Under the pieces are notes generated by a model. That model ran no database searches. It was not told the origin of the DNA and saw nothing but the letters and a program-made list of their open reading frames with translations. A stretch of DNA of 12,694 bases from DASSHC01 sp035693105 (GTDB taxonomy: Bacteria; Chloroflexota; Chloroflexia; Thermomicrobiales; Thermomicrobiaceae): contig DASSHC010000364.1 in NCBI GenBank assembly GCA_035693105.1, forward strand, positions 1-12,694. Reading direction: 5' to 3'. Below, piece after piece: positions 6,801 to 12,694 of the stretch; the stretch's first letter is position 1; every line of letters begins with the position of its first letter. Both the position numbers and the translations under genes were made by a program.

Positions 6801-7267
6801 GGCGCGCCGTCGCCGTCGCGATCGGCCAGCAGGCCGCTCGTCTCGAAGAGGTCGCGCAGGTCGAGGCGGCGAACCGGCTCCTCCGGCGCGGCCCCCAGCG
6901 CGCCGCGATCGGCCTGCCCGGCACGCGCCAACGCCTCGATCGCGCGCGCGCCTTCGGCGACCACTGCCTCCCGCCCCCCGTAGCCGCCGGGCACGATTCG
7001 CGGCTCGGCGGCCTCGCCGCGGCGCACCACGATCGCGAGCTGGTCCTCCCCCGGCTCGTCCACCACCAGCGGCGGCGAGAAGCCGGCCGTCTCCAGCCCC
7101 AGCCGCGCTGCCAGATTCAGCAGCGCGCACCAGGACGCGGCGTCGGGTTCATCCGCCAGGACAATGCGGGCGCGCAGGGAGTCCGGGTAGCCATCGCCGT
7201 TGGCATCGCCAGGCAGGCCCCCCAGCGCGTACAGCTCGTCGATCGCGACGGGCGGGTTCTCGGACAA
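3857..7267 (-). CDS. Large M14-type zinc carboxypeptidase-like protein with duplicated EF-hand-like N-terminus
   Basis: 1136 residues. The start is TTG at 7267, supported by AAGGAGG four bases upstream and an in-frame TGA seven codons before it. The N-terminus holds two homologous modules. Each has a short Leu-rich lead, an acidic Ca-site-like loop (DANGDGYPD, residues 21-29; DRDGDGAPD, 149-157), then ARLGLETAGFSPPL or ARLGMESGGIDFPL. The middle ~600 residues are unrecognised and alanine/arginine/leucine-rich. An M14 peptidase-like domain begins near residue 800: H837 and E840 (RHHANEVAS) fit the HxxE zinc motif, LPLANPDG follows, and H940 (DNHGVPSHEW) fits the third zinc ligand. I cannot place the catalytic Glu with certainty; ETHREMIFHFG is a candidate. 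There is no signal peptide or membrane segment, so it is probably cytoplasmic. The substrate is unknown, peptide or amide bond hydrolysis being inferred. It lies between folC (83 bp) and hisK (13 bp). Confidence 0.82.
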   Translation of the reverse strand: MSENPPVAIDELYALGGLPGDANGDGYPDSLRARIVLADEPDAASWCALLNLAARLGLETAGFSPPLVVDEPGEDQLAIVVRRGEAAEPRIVPGGYGGREAVVAEGARAIEALARAGQADRGALGAAPEEPVRRLDLRDLFETSGLLADRDGDGAPDGTRLCVIVPSALPPPLGAALVDFCARLGMESGGIDFPLAMSGSPAAGSVPLAIELDPARQGGELAVAPGEVGAGLVLRGDPQSAAALVERLAHDWPAPVEGHLDAAEAVAWLRRGLAGWTAEGRAAALRAALLERGPLPEGAVVRLLAGDADEQRRLSAVARGAGGDLAVRGPGSSLTVFAEEWSARWEVERALEALRERLLPGLSPALPLELTVLVSEPAPVRARLREQVERLLAQAGFAPQRTRVVVLDAFKAGLSWLLEDVLPRLRALDGLERLVIRYRPLEPAPGEPAPLDLRIRWLQELFPADELLAGALGLPLERVALEEWEGEALYAVEAYDAEGRQITQETFSPLTERRPYLGMYPAAGTVHLVSGGLIARQPDRELREPLPTDLDLFWSYYQDELLPRVARFILESAGGEPRAVDQPFFDELRVDLSLSATDEPFGVREERRSAAEALHEDIYFNTLDLIETLGQEVSGERFAAPGAVLPFVHLRPGKAPAARITLRARPRAVAELELDGAVEPLGAIADQLPPEGAVTGIALDQAGTPHLRLAFDLDAAGQARLAALAALFPAGGAPSLNVIAGGEEFALAWPAAPEAPAAEPAERATPEGEIMNAERLGRQLARLAAAPEARYTPALEWSYGARPLPLLELTAPSAASLWSPRKLSLLKPTLMIVARHHANEVASTTAALLLAERLVRLPEWRWLLSRVNVVVLPLANPDGAALHDRLEQEHPSWKHHPARYNATGFEFAADIGNPDSRYGEARARDTVFRRWLPDIVVDNHGVPSHEWAQLYAGFGSPPRFGVSYWQVQALIYGIIHYLEEQPAHRQAAFALRNAVAEAVAADAELLAWNRRFRERYQTWGARRLPERFPAETHREMIFHFGPASGHRGRGGRNFAARFPQLTVADWVTEVADETVRGPMLRRTATAHLTANRATLDLLAAAATPPQRRILGSADTSASGARTRITLARRRPILLGG

Positions 7268-7283
7268 GACGCCTCCTTCGAGT

Positions 7284-7363
7284 CCTCACCCCGCACGGAG
7301 ACCAGCCCCTCTCCGGACGGCTCCGTTCGAGCCAATGCTGGGAGAGGGGGTTAGGGGGTGAGG
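7284..7363. repeat. Inverted-repeat element between folC and the M14 gene
   Basis: The left arm, CCTCACCCC...CCCCTCTCC (7284-7313), and right arm, GGAGAGGGGGTTAGGGGGTG (7341-7360) and AGG to 7363, are imperfect reverse complements. The CCCTCACCCCCTAACCCC...CTCTCCC style is one I associate with widely dispersed small repeats in Chloroflexota and cyanobacteria. The right arm supplies the last codons (ALTP) and TAA of folC. It could form a hairpin in the folC-M14 transcript, without a following T-run. Confidence 0.55.
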
Positions 7364-8751
7364 GCCACCGGCCAGCTCGTCTGCTGCCAGACGATATCGT
7401 CGCTGGGGTACCAGCGCTCGCGCACCTGACCCACCAGGTAGAGCGAGCCGGTAACCAGCACCTGATCCTCCGGCCCGGCCTGACGCAGCGCCACTTCGAT
7501 CGCCTCGCGCGGCTCCAATACCGTTTCCACCGGCTTGCCCAGCTCACGCATCACCTCGCCCAGCGCCTCGGTTGAAGCCGTGGCGCGCTCGATGGTGTGC
7601 GGCGCGGTCAGCACGACCACGTCGCACAGCGGCGCGATGATGCGCGCGTTCTGCAGGTAGTCGTGGCCGTCGAGCGCGCCCAGCACCAGCACGCGCCGTC
7701 GCGGCGAACCGAGCAGGCCCGCGTTGGCCGCCAGCGAGCGCATCTTATCCGGATTGTGCGCGCCGTCGAGCACCACTTGCGGCCGCTCCTGCACCACCTC
7801 GATGCGACCGGGGAAGCGCGTCGCGGCCAGCCCGCGCGCGCTGACGTCGTCGTCGAGCGCCGGCAGGCCGAGCGCGCGCACCGCGCCGATGGCGGCCGCC
7901 GCGTTGGCCGCCTGGAAGCTCCCCGGCAGCGGCGCGACGAACTCGCGGCCGGAACGGGCTTCGCGCAGCAGCGTGCCGTGGGCGTCGCCGGCCAGGAAGG
8001 TGTAGTCGCGCCCGGGCGCAAGCTCGACGAGCGGAGACCCCTGCTCCGTTGCCTCGCGCCGGATAACTTCCAGCGCCGCCGGGTCGGCCACGGTGGTGAC
8101 GGCGGGTTTGCCCGGCTTGATGATCCCGGCCTTGTGCCAGGCGATGTCGGGGATGCCGGGGCCAAGCGTGCGCACGTGGTCGAAGCCGACCGAGGTGATC
8201 ACCGCGACCTCGGAGTTGATCACGTTGGTCAGGTCGAAGCGCCCCCCGGCGCCGACCTCAATCACGGCCCAGTCGAGCCGCTCGCCGGCGAAGGCCAGGA
8301 AGGTCAGCGCCACCCAGAACTCGCCGTAGGTGACGCGTTCGCCGCCGCGCGCCTCCCAGCGCCGCGCCGCCTCGGCCAGCTCCGCCACGTAGCCGGCGAA
8401 GCGGTCGCCGGCCAGTAGCCGGCCGTCGATGACCAGCTTCTCGGTCTCCACCTGCAGATAGGGCGAGACGTGCAGGCCGGTATGGTAGCCACCCTCGGAC
8501 AGGATGCCGGCGATGAACGCCGCGGTCGAGCCCTTGCCTGAGGTGCCGGTGACGTGGACCGTGCGGTAGCGCTCCTGGGGGTCGCCGATGTAGGCCAGGA
8601 AGCGGCGCAGCCGCGCCAGCCGGGTCCCCTGCCGGGCACGGATCTCCTCCGCCGTGGCGCTGGCCGGCGGGCTGGGCGGCGCCTGGATCAGGCTATTCAC
8701 GTAGTCGGCCGCCCAGTGGTAGCGCTCGAGCACCGTCTGCCGCGCGCCCAT
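7351..8751 (-). CDS. folC: Bifunctional folylpolyglutamate synthase / dihydrofolate synthase
   Basis: 466 residues. ATP-dependent Mur-ligase-type enzyme of the cytoplasm that adds glutamate to dihydropteroate and/or to tetrahydrofolates. Visible motifs in order: the P-loop HVTGTSGKGSTAAFIAGIL; the folate-site loop SPYLQVETEKLVIDG; EVGAGGRFDLTNVI; SVGFDHVRTLG; the HKAGIIKPGKP segment with the lysine normally carbamylated in this fold; and the C-terminal domain marker VVLDGAHNPDKMRSL. The start is ATG 8751 after AGGGGAG. Length is in the normal range, slightly long because a dispersed repeat encodes the extreme C-terminus. It is the first gene of the likely operon running to hisK and lies divergent from the tRNA unit. 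Whether both activities are present cannot be read from sequence alone. Confidence 0.92.
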   Translation of the reverse strand: MGARQTVLERYHWAADYVNSLIQAPPSPPASATAEEIRARQGTRLARLRRFLAYIGDPQERYRTVHVTGTSGKGSTAAFIAGILSEGGYHTGLHVSPYLQVETEKLVIDGRLLAGDRFAGYVAELAEAARRWEARGGERVTYGEFWVALTFLAFAGERLDWAVIEVGAGGRFDLTNVINSEVAVITSVGFDHVRTLGPGIPDIAWHKAGIIKPGKPAVTTVADPAALEVIRREATEQGSPLVELAPGRDYTFLAGDAHGTLLREARSGREFVAPLPGSFQAANAAAAIGAVRALGLPALDDDVSARGLAATRFPGRIEVVQERPQVVLDGAHNPDKMRSLAANAGLLGSPRRRVLVLGALDGHDYLQNARIIAPLCDVVVLTAPHTIERATASTEALGEVMRELGKPVETVLEPREAIEVALRQAGPEDQVLVTGSLYLVGQVRERWYPSDDIVWQQTSWPVALTP

Positions 8752-8793
8752 CGTCTCCCCTCATCCCAGCGTCCAGCGACGATCCGTCGCGCC

Positions 8794-8799
8794 ATTGTA
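8794..8799 (-). promoter_or_regulatory. Candidate -10 element for folC
   Basis: On the minus strand TACAAT (5 of 6 to consensus) lies 42 bp upstream of the folC ATG. No good -35 hexamer is seen 16-19 bp further upstream, where the sequence is a GC-rich run, so this is a weak call. Confidence 0.3.
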
Positions 8800-8822
8800 C
8801 CGCCCGGCCGGTCCCTGCTGGC

Positions 8823-8846
8823 GTGGGCGCGGGTGTGGGCGCGGGT
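8823..8846 (+). repeat. Two tandem copies of a 12-bp unit upstream of the tRNA promoter
   Basis: GTGGGCGCGGGT occurs twice in a row, ending 12 bp before the -35 hexamer. The position suits a regulator-binding or upstream-activating site, but I recognise no known operator and low-complexity GC sequence is an alternative. Confidence 0.5.
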
Positions 8847-8858
8847 CGCGCGAAAATC

Positions 8859-8887
8859 TTGACATAAACGCTCGCGCACGGTATACT
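8859..8887 (+). promoter_or_regulatory. Sigma70 promoter of the initiator tRNA unit
   Basis: TTGACA (8859-8864) matches consensus perfectly; TATACT (8882-8887) matches 5 of 6 bases at the optimal 17-bp spacing. It points toward the tRNA at 9036, leaving about 140 nt of leader. Such a strong promoter suits a stable-RNA gene. The AT-rich AAAATC just upstream is an island in very GC-rich surroundings. Confidence 0.88.
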
Positions 8888-8911
8888 TAGGGAGCTTTGG
8901 AGAGAGGCGGG

Positions 8912-8998
8912 CGAGCGCGGGGCGTGACCGGCGTCGGGCGCCAGCGGGTACCGCGGGGGCGACTCCGTGGGAGACGCGGCCCTCGCGCCCCACGCTCG
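8912..8998 (+). ncRNA. Candidate structured leader RNA ahead of the initiator tRNA
   Basis: CGAGCGCGGGGCG (8912-8924) and CGCCCCACGCTCG (8986-8998) pair at 12 of 13 positions and close a 61-nt region. Inside lie three short hairpins: GGCG/CGCC (8930-8942), GCGG/CCGC (8944-8954) and CTCC/GGAG (8963-8973); the last sits in a further GGGC/GCCC pairing (8957-8960 with 8979-8982). The result is a branched fold between promoter and tRNA. I match it to no known family. It may be a processed 5' leader, a small RNA co-transcribed with the tRNA, or a product of high GC content. Confidence 0.35.
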
Positions 8999-9035
8999 TG
9001 CGTCCGTTCTTCTCAGCCCAGCGCTCGCGCAACGT

Positions 9036-9110
<75 letters not shown>

Positions 9111-9112
9111 CC

Positions 9113-9142
9113 AACCGCTCAGGGAGTCCCTGAGCGGTTTTT
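9113..9142 (+). terminator. Intrinsic terminator of the tRNA unit
   Basis: CCGCTCAGGG (9115-9124) pairs perfectly with CCCTGAGCGG (9128-9137) around a 3-nt loop, extendable by two A:T pairs, and runs straight into TTTTT (9138-9142). It lies 3 nt after the tRNA CCA. On the other strand the stem is followed by only two T, so it would be a poor terminator for the convergent peptidase operon. Confidence 0.93.
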
Positions 9143-9178
9143 GTCATGCGCTCTCACATCTCACGCACGTCGGCGGTG

Positions 9179-10996
9179 TCAGGCGCGCAGATACGTAGCG
9201 AACCAGTCGAACATCTGGCGGTAGCAGTCGATCCGGTGCTCACGCTGTCGGAACCCGTGACCCTCGCCGGGATAGACAATATAGCGGTGCGGCAGTCCCT
9301 GCTCGCGCATGATGGCCGCGACTTGCTCCGACTCCTCGGTCGGCACGCGCTTGTCCTGGTCCCCGTGCATGATCAAAAGGGGCGTCTTGATCTTGTGCAG
9401 GCTATGATACGTGGACGCCCGCTCCATTAGCTCCGGCATCTCCTCCGGGTAGCGCCCCCAGTAGTCGCGTGCGACGAAGACCCGTCCTACACGGTCGCAG
9501 TAGTGGTGCGCCGTGACCTTATTCGTATTGCCGTACATGTCGACGGCGGCCGCGAAGAGCTCCGGCGCGGCGACGATCCCGTGCAGTGTCAGATAGCCGC
9601 CGTAGCTGCCGCCATAGATGCCGACCCGGCTGATGTACGGTTGCTGCTGCAGCCACTCTCCAGCCGCTACCGCATCGCGCGTCTGCCCACCGCCCCAGTC
9701 GCCGTAGGAGAGTGCCGCGAAGTCGCGGCCGTACCCGCTGGAGCCACGATACTCGACCGCCATGACGACGAAGCCCTGCCGCGCGAGCCACTGTTCGACG
9801 GGATGCCAGCCGTTGCCGTAGGCGTTGGTGCCACCGCCGTGAACCTGGATCAACCCCGGATAACGCTTCCTCTCATCAAAATCGGATGGCAGGTACAGGT
9901 AGCTGTCGCAGTAGAGCCCGTCGAAGGAGCGGTACGGGATACGAAGCGGCGGCGTCAGGTGCATCGGGATGGTCGCAACACAGTCGGTCAATCTCTTGGG
10001 CAGCCCTCCAGACAGCGGCACGACGAAGAGGTCGGGCGGCGAGGTCTGCGTGGCCAGGACGTAGGCGAGCAGCTCTCCGTTGGGCGAGACGGAGAAATCG
10101 CTCAGGGTGCCGGCGAGGTTGGTGACGGCGGTTCGCGGTCGCCCATCAGCCGGAACCGCGGTCAGATCCTTGTCCCCGTCGTGCAGCGACAGCGCGTAGA
10201 CCATGCTGCCGTCGGGCGACCAGGCGATTCCGGCACCTTCGAGGCGCCAGGAGTGGCCGCCACCCGGTGTCAGCCGCGCCGGGTCGCCCGGACCGAACGG
10301 CACCCTCCAGATATCGGCGTCGTCGCCATACCAGTGTTCCATCACCGTGTTGGCGACGACGGCCAGGGACTCCCCATCAGGCGACCAGGCAGGATCGGTG
10401 TTAACCATCAACCCAGTTGTCAGTTGCCGGTGACGCGTCCCGTCAGCCGACACGACCCAGACATCGTCGTTGTTGCGCTCGCCCGAGCGCGAGGAGACGT
10501 AGGCGATCCACTGACCGTCCGGCGACCAGCGCGGCGCCCAGCGCGGCTCATCTAGCGGGTTGGTTCCAGCGGTCAGCCGACGCGGTTCTCCGCCGTCGAA
10601 CGGTACGGTCCAAACATCGAGGCTACCGGCCTCGCCGCTGATGAATGCCACGGTACGACCGTTCGGTGAGAAGGAAGGCGAGCGTGATTCCCAGGCGTCG
10701 CCCACCAGGCGACGTTCGTCGCCGGAACCATCAGTCGCGACTAGCCAGATGTCCGAGCCACCGGCGGCATTGCTACGCACCACCGCGATCCAGCGCCCAT
10801 CCGGCGACCAGGCGGGCCGGCCGCCGACGACCGCACGCTGGCTGAGTAGCGCGCGGCTGCCGTCGGCCAGTAGGCAGCGCTCCAGCCGCCAGCCGGAGCC
10901 GGGTTGATCGTGCAAGTAGGCGACGGCGTCACCCTCCGGCGACCAGATCGGAAAGCCGATACTCGGGATATCGACTAGTTGCTCAATGCTCTCCAC
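9179..10996 (-). CDS. S9 family (prolyl-oligopeptidase-like) serine peptidase
   Basis: 605 residues. It cleaves short peptides in the cytoplasm; no signal peptide is visible. The N-terminal ~330 residues form a seven-bladed propeller, shown by seven WSPDG-type repeats (IWSPEG, AWSPDG, SFSPNG, RWSPDG, AWSPDG, AWSPDG, SVSPNG) that restrict entry to small substrates. The C-terminal alpha/beta-hydrolase domain has the triad S464 (GIYGGSYGGYL), D548 (MHGDQDKRVP) and H580 (GEGHGF), with the oxyanion-region HGGGTNAYG. The architecture is acylaminoacyl-peptidase-like (S9C). The start is GTG 10996, chosen because GGAGGG precedes it at good spacing and no better in-frame start is seen. It lies 48 bp after the hydrolase gene and downstream of a peptide-type permease, consistent with degrading imported peptides. 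Specificity cannot be read from sequence. Confidence 0.93.
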   Translation of the reverse strand: MESIEQLVDIPSIGFPIWSPEGDAVAYLHDQPGSGWRLERCLLADGSRALLSQRAVVGGRPAWSPDGRWIAVVRSNAAGGSDIWLVATDGSGDERRLVGDAWESRSPSFSPNGRTVAFISGEAGSLDVWTVPFDGGEPRRLTAGTNPLDEPRWAPRWSPDGQWIAYVSSRSGERNNDDVWVVSADGTRHRQLTTGLMVNTDPAWSPDGESLAVVANTVMEHWYGDDADIWRVPFGPGDPARLTPGGGHSWRLEGAGIAWSPDGSMVYALSLHDGDKDLTAVPADGRPRTAVTNLAGTLSDFSVSPNGELLAYVLATQTSPPDLFVVPLSGGLPKRLTDCVATIPMHLTPPLRIPYRSFDGLYCDSYLYLPSDFDERKRYPGLIQVHGGGTNAYGNGWHPVEQWLARQGFVVMAVEYRGSSGYGRDFAALSYGDWGGGQTRDAVAAGEWLQQQPYISRVGIYGGSYGGYLTLHGIVAAPELFAAAVDMYGNTNKVTAHHYCDRVGRVFVARDYWGRYPEEMPELMERASTYHSLHKIKTPLLIMHGDQDKRVPTEESEQVAAIMREQGLPHRYIVYPGEGHGFRQREHRIDCYRQMFDWFATYLRA

Positions 10997-11044
10997 CGCA
11001 ACCCTCCATTCCGGCTCGACTGCCTCGTTCCGCGCGCCTTGGGC

Positions 11045-11857
11045 CTACTCAACACGGCGGCGCAAGAAGCCGTGCACCGCCTGGTTCCAGCCGATCGGAT
11101 TCTCCGTGGTGGCGCCGTGGTGAGCATTCGGAAGGATGACGTAGTCGGAGAGCTTGAACTGCTGGTGCCACTCGTAGGAGAGTTCGATCGTCTTCTGCGG
11201 CTCGTTGCCACCCACGATCACCAGCGCCGGAACGTCCAGCCGTTGCAGTTCCGGGTAGCGCGGGCGCTGATCCCAATCGATCAGGCTACTGAGCATCTTG
11301 ACGGTGGCCTCGCGACCGCCGAGGTCACGGTTCAACGTGCCCAGGTACTGCCCGGTCGGGCTCTCGCGGAACCCGCTGGCGACGGTCGGCGGTCCTTGCG
11401 TCTCCCAGTCGTAGGAACGCGGTTGATAGACCACGACCGGTTCGTTGCGCTGGGCGGCCGCGATCTGCTCCTGCAACCACTCGCGAGCCAGCGTCCAGAA
11501 GTAGGGAGTCGTGTGGCCGACGATCAAGGCGCGGGCACGTTCCGGGTAGTCGAGGCCGAACTGGGAGGAGATGATCCCGCCAAGGGAAGCACCTCCCACG
11601 ATCGCTCGATCGATGCCGAGCGCATCCATCAGATTGCGCACATCGCGTGCGAGATCGGCGACGGTCCATGGGCCGGGCGGGTCATCAGAGCGGCCGGTGC
11701 CACGGCGATCGAAGACGATGATCCGGTAATACTGCGAGAAATAGGGCACTTGAAACGGCATCCAGCCCATGTGGCCGTGGCCGTGGAGTAGTAGCGGCGT
11801 GCCCTCGCCAGCAGACTCGTAGTAAAGCCGGACGCCTCCGGCGTTCACGTATGGCAT
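11045..11857 (-). CDS. Alpha/beta-fold hydrolase
   Basis: 270 residues. Fold markers: oxyanion-region LLLHGHGHMGW (H25-H27), VFDRRGTGRSD, nucleophile elbow GGASLGGI with S91, and C-terminal catalytic His, probably H247 in NAHHGATTENP. The usual acid position after the sixth strand (GxxD) reads VIVGGNEPQKT, so Asp is absent and E219 may take its place. Substrate is unknown; esterase, proline-iminopeptidase-like or lactonase roles are all possible, and the neighbouring permease and peptidase favour, but do not prove, an amide or peptide link. It begins with ATG 11857 after GGGGGGAG, 16 bp after the permease stop, so it is probably translated from the same message. Confidence 0.9.
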   Translation of the reverse strand: MPYVNAGGVRLYYESAGEGTPLLLHGHGHMGWMPFQVPYFSQYYRIIVFDRRGTGRSDDPPGPWTVADLARDVRNLMDALGIDRAIVGGASLGGIISSQFGLDYPERARALIVGHTTPYFWTLAREWLQEQIAAAQRNEPVVVYQPRSYDWETQGPPTVASGFRESPTGQYLGTLNRDLGGREATVKMLSSLIDWDQRPRYPELQRLDVPALVIVGGNEPQKTIELSYEWHQQFKLSDYVILPNAHHGATTENPIGWNQAVHGFLRRRVE

Positions 11858-11873
11858 GGCTCTCCCCCCTTCC

Positions 11874-12694
11874 TCATCGTCGTCGCAGACGCGGGTTCAA
11901 GACTTCGGTCATGGCCTGGCCGAAGAAGTTGAGCGCGATCACGGTGATCGCGATAAAGATGCTCGGGAAGGTGGCGTACCACCAGGATTGGAGGAACCGG
12001 CCGCTGGACTCGGCGTGCGAGAGGATGGTTCCCCACGACCAGTTGGTGGGGTCACCCAGGCCGAGGAATGAGAGCCCCGCTTCGGCGAGAATGGCGGCGC
12101 CGGCCACGAACGAGAGATTTATGAAGATCGGCGGAGCGGCGTTGGGCAGGATGTGCCGCAGCAGGATCCGCGGGTGGCGGCAGCCGATCGCCCCCGCCGC
12201 CTGGACGAAGTCGGCCTCTCGCAGGCGAATCGCCTCGCTGCGGACGATGCGGGCCGTGCCGGGCCAGGAGAAAAGCCCGATCACCAGCGCGATGGTCGTG
12301 CGACTCGGCGGGATGACCGAGGCGAGCAAGATCATAAGCGGCAGCACCGGCAGTGTGAGGAAGACATCGATGATGCCGGTGAAGAGATCGCCGAGCTTCC
12401 CACGGAAGTAGCCGGAGACCAGCCCAACCAGGACGCCCAGACCGATGGCGATGATGGTGGCCAAGGCCGCAACGTAGAACGAACTGCGGATACCCCACAT
12501 CGTCTCGTCGAAGATACTACGGCCGAGCTCGTCGGTGCCGAACCAAAAATACTGATCCGGTGCCCAGTTCACCCAGGCGGGGTTGCCATAGGCACCAGGG
12601 TGTGGCGAGATGATCGGAACCAGAATCCCCAGCACAGCAAGCGTAACCAGAATGATCAACCCGACCATGCCCAGCACATCGCGCCGGTAGAGCG
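11874..12694 (-). CDS. ABC transporter permease, oligopeptide/dipeptide type (OppC/DppC family), 5' end off window
   Basis: At least 267 residues are visible. The open frame continues past a GTG at 12677 to the window edge (LYRRDVLGMVGL...), as expected because OppC-type proteins have an N-terminal tail before the first helix. Seen in order: first transmembrane helix (GLIILVTLAVLGILVPII); a periplasmic segment with the family signature FGTDELGRSIFDETMWGIRSS; several further helices (YVAALATIIAIGLGVLVGLV, LPLMILLASVIPPS, ALVIGLFSWPG); the EAA loop that docks to the ATPase (EAIRLREADFVQAAGAIGCR through LRHILPN); and final helices ending LNPRLRRR. The partner permease, ATPases and binding protein should lie to the right. 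Substrate is probably peptides, inferred from the family and the downstream peptidase; nickel or sugars are alternatives. Confidence 0.93.
   Translation of the reverse strand, partial: LYRRDVLGMVGLIILVTLAVLGILVPIISPHPGAYGNPAWVNWAPDQYFWFGTDELGRSIFDETMWGIRSSFYVAALATIIAIGLGVLVGLVSGYFRGKLGDLFTGIIDVFLTLPVLPLMILLASVIPPSRTTIALVIGLFSWPGTARIVRSEAIRLREADFVQAAGAIGCRHPRILLRHILPNAAPPIFINLSFVAGAAILAEAGLSFLGLGDPTNWSWGTILSHAESSGRFLQSWWYATFPSIFIAITVIALNFFGQAMTEVLNPRLRRR

Noticed and set aside
3827..7575. Several long plus-strand open frames opposite the M14 gene and folC (e.g. 3827-4798, 5150-6538, 6073-7575)
   Set aside because: Their products are repetitive Arg/Pro/Ala-rich translations without domains. 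They mirror high GC at third positions of the real minus-strand genes.
8941..8975. T-box-like motif (GGGTACCGCGGG) in the tRNA leader
   Set aside because: Only about 9 bases resemble the T-box antiterminator sequence. There is no Stem I with a specifier loop and no terminator after it, and the downstream gene is a tRNA rather than a synthetase or amino-acid gene.
9113..9142. Bidirectional terminator also serving the convergent S9 peptidase operon
   Set aside because: On the minus strand the stem is followed by TTGGTGG, with no T-run. No other terminator is visible between 9143 and 9178.

Overview
The window is GC-rich bacterial chromosome with strong G/C bias at third codon positions in most genes. 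Gene content, the style of the small palindromic repeats and the protein families suggest a member of the Chloroflexota, possibly Thermomicrobia/Sphaerobacter-like. This is inference from pattern recognition; no marker gene in the window proves it.

Layout. (1) 1-972, minus: a secreted beta-rich protein of unknown function, running off the left edge and interrupted by one in-frame amber codon at 553-555. (2) 1028-2472: a complete-looking ISKra4-type insertion sequence with imperfect terminal inverted repeats, a three-cysteine-cluster DDE transposase, and a hairpin that pairs with the transposase ribosome-binding site. (3) 2493-2602: a MITE-like inverted-repeat element, 20 bp beyond the IS. (4) 2657-3011, minus: a small unrecognised gene carrying a 23-bp palindrome and split by one solitary 37-nt CRISPR-type repeat; removing exactly those 37 nt rejoins the two open frames. 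(5) 3028-8751, minus: a likely operon folC - giant M14-type metallopeptidase - PHP-type histidinol-phosphatase - (broken small gene). (6) 8823-9142, plus: a near-perfect sigma70 promoter, a long, strongly foldable leader, an initiator tRNA-Met with encoded CCA, and a strong intrinsic terminator. (7) 9179-12694, minus: a second likely operon of an oligopeptide-type ABC permease (5' end outside the window), an alpha/beta hydrolase and a seven-bladed S9 prolyl-oligopeptidase-family peptidase.

How the genes fit together. The right-hand operon reads as peptide import followed by intracellular peptide hydrolysis. The central operon mixes folate polyglutamylation, a carboxypeptidase-like protein and histidine biosynthesis, with no single evident pathway. 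The 2-kb stretch at 1028-2924 has collected four different kinds of mobile or repeated DNA next to two broken genes, and looks like a decaying insertion hot spot.

The observations most worth a second look are the lone CRISPR-type repeat that splits a gene in a frame-restorable way (2888-2924), the structured leader RNA ahead of the initiator tRNA (8912-8998), the amber-split secreted protein (553-555), and the hairpin masking the transposase start (1057-1122).
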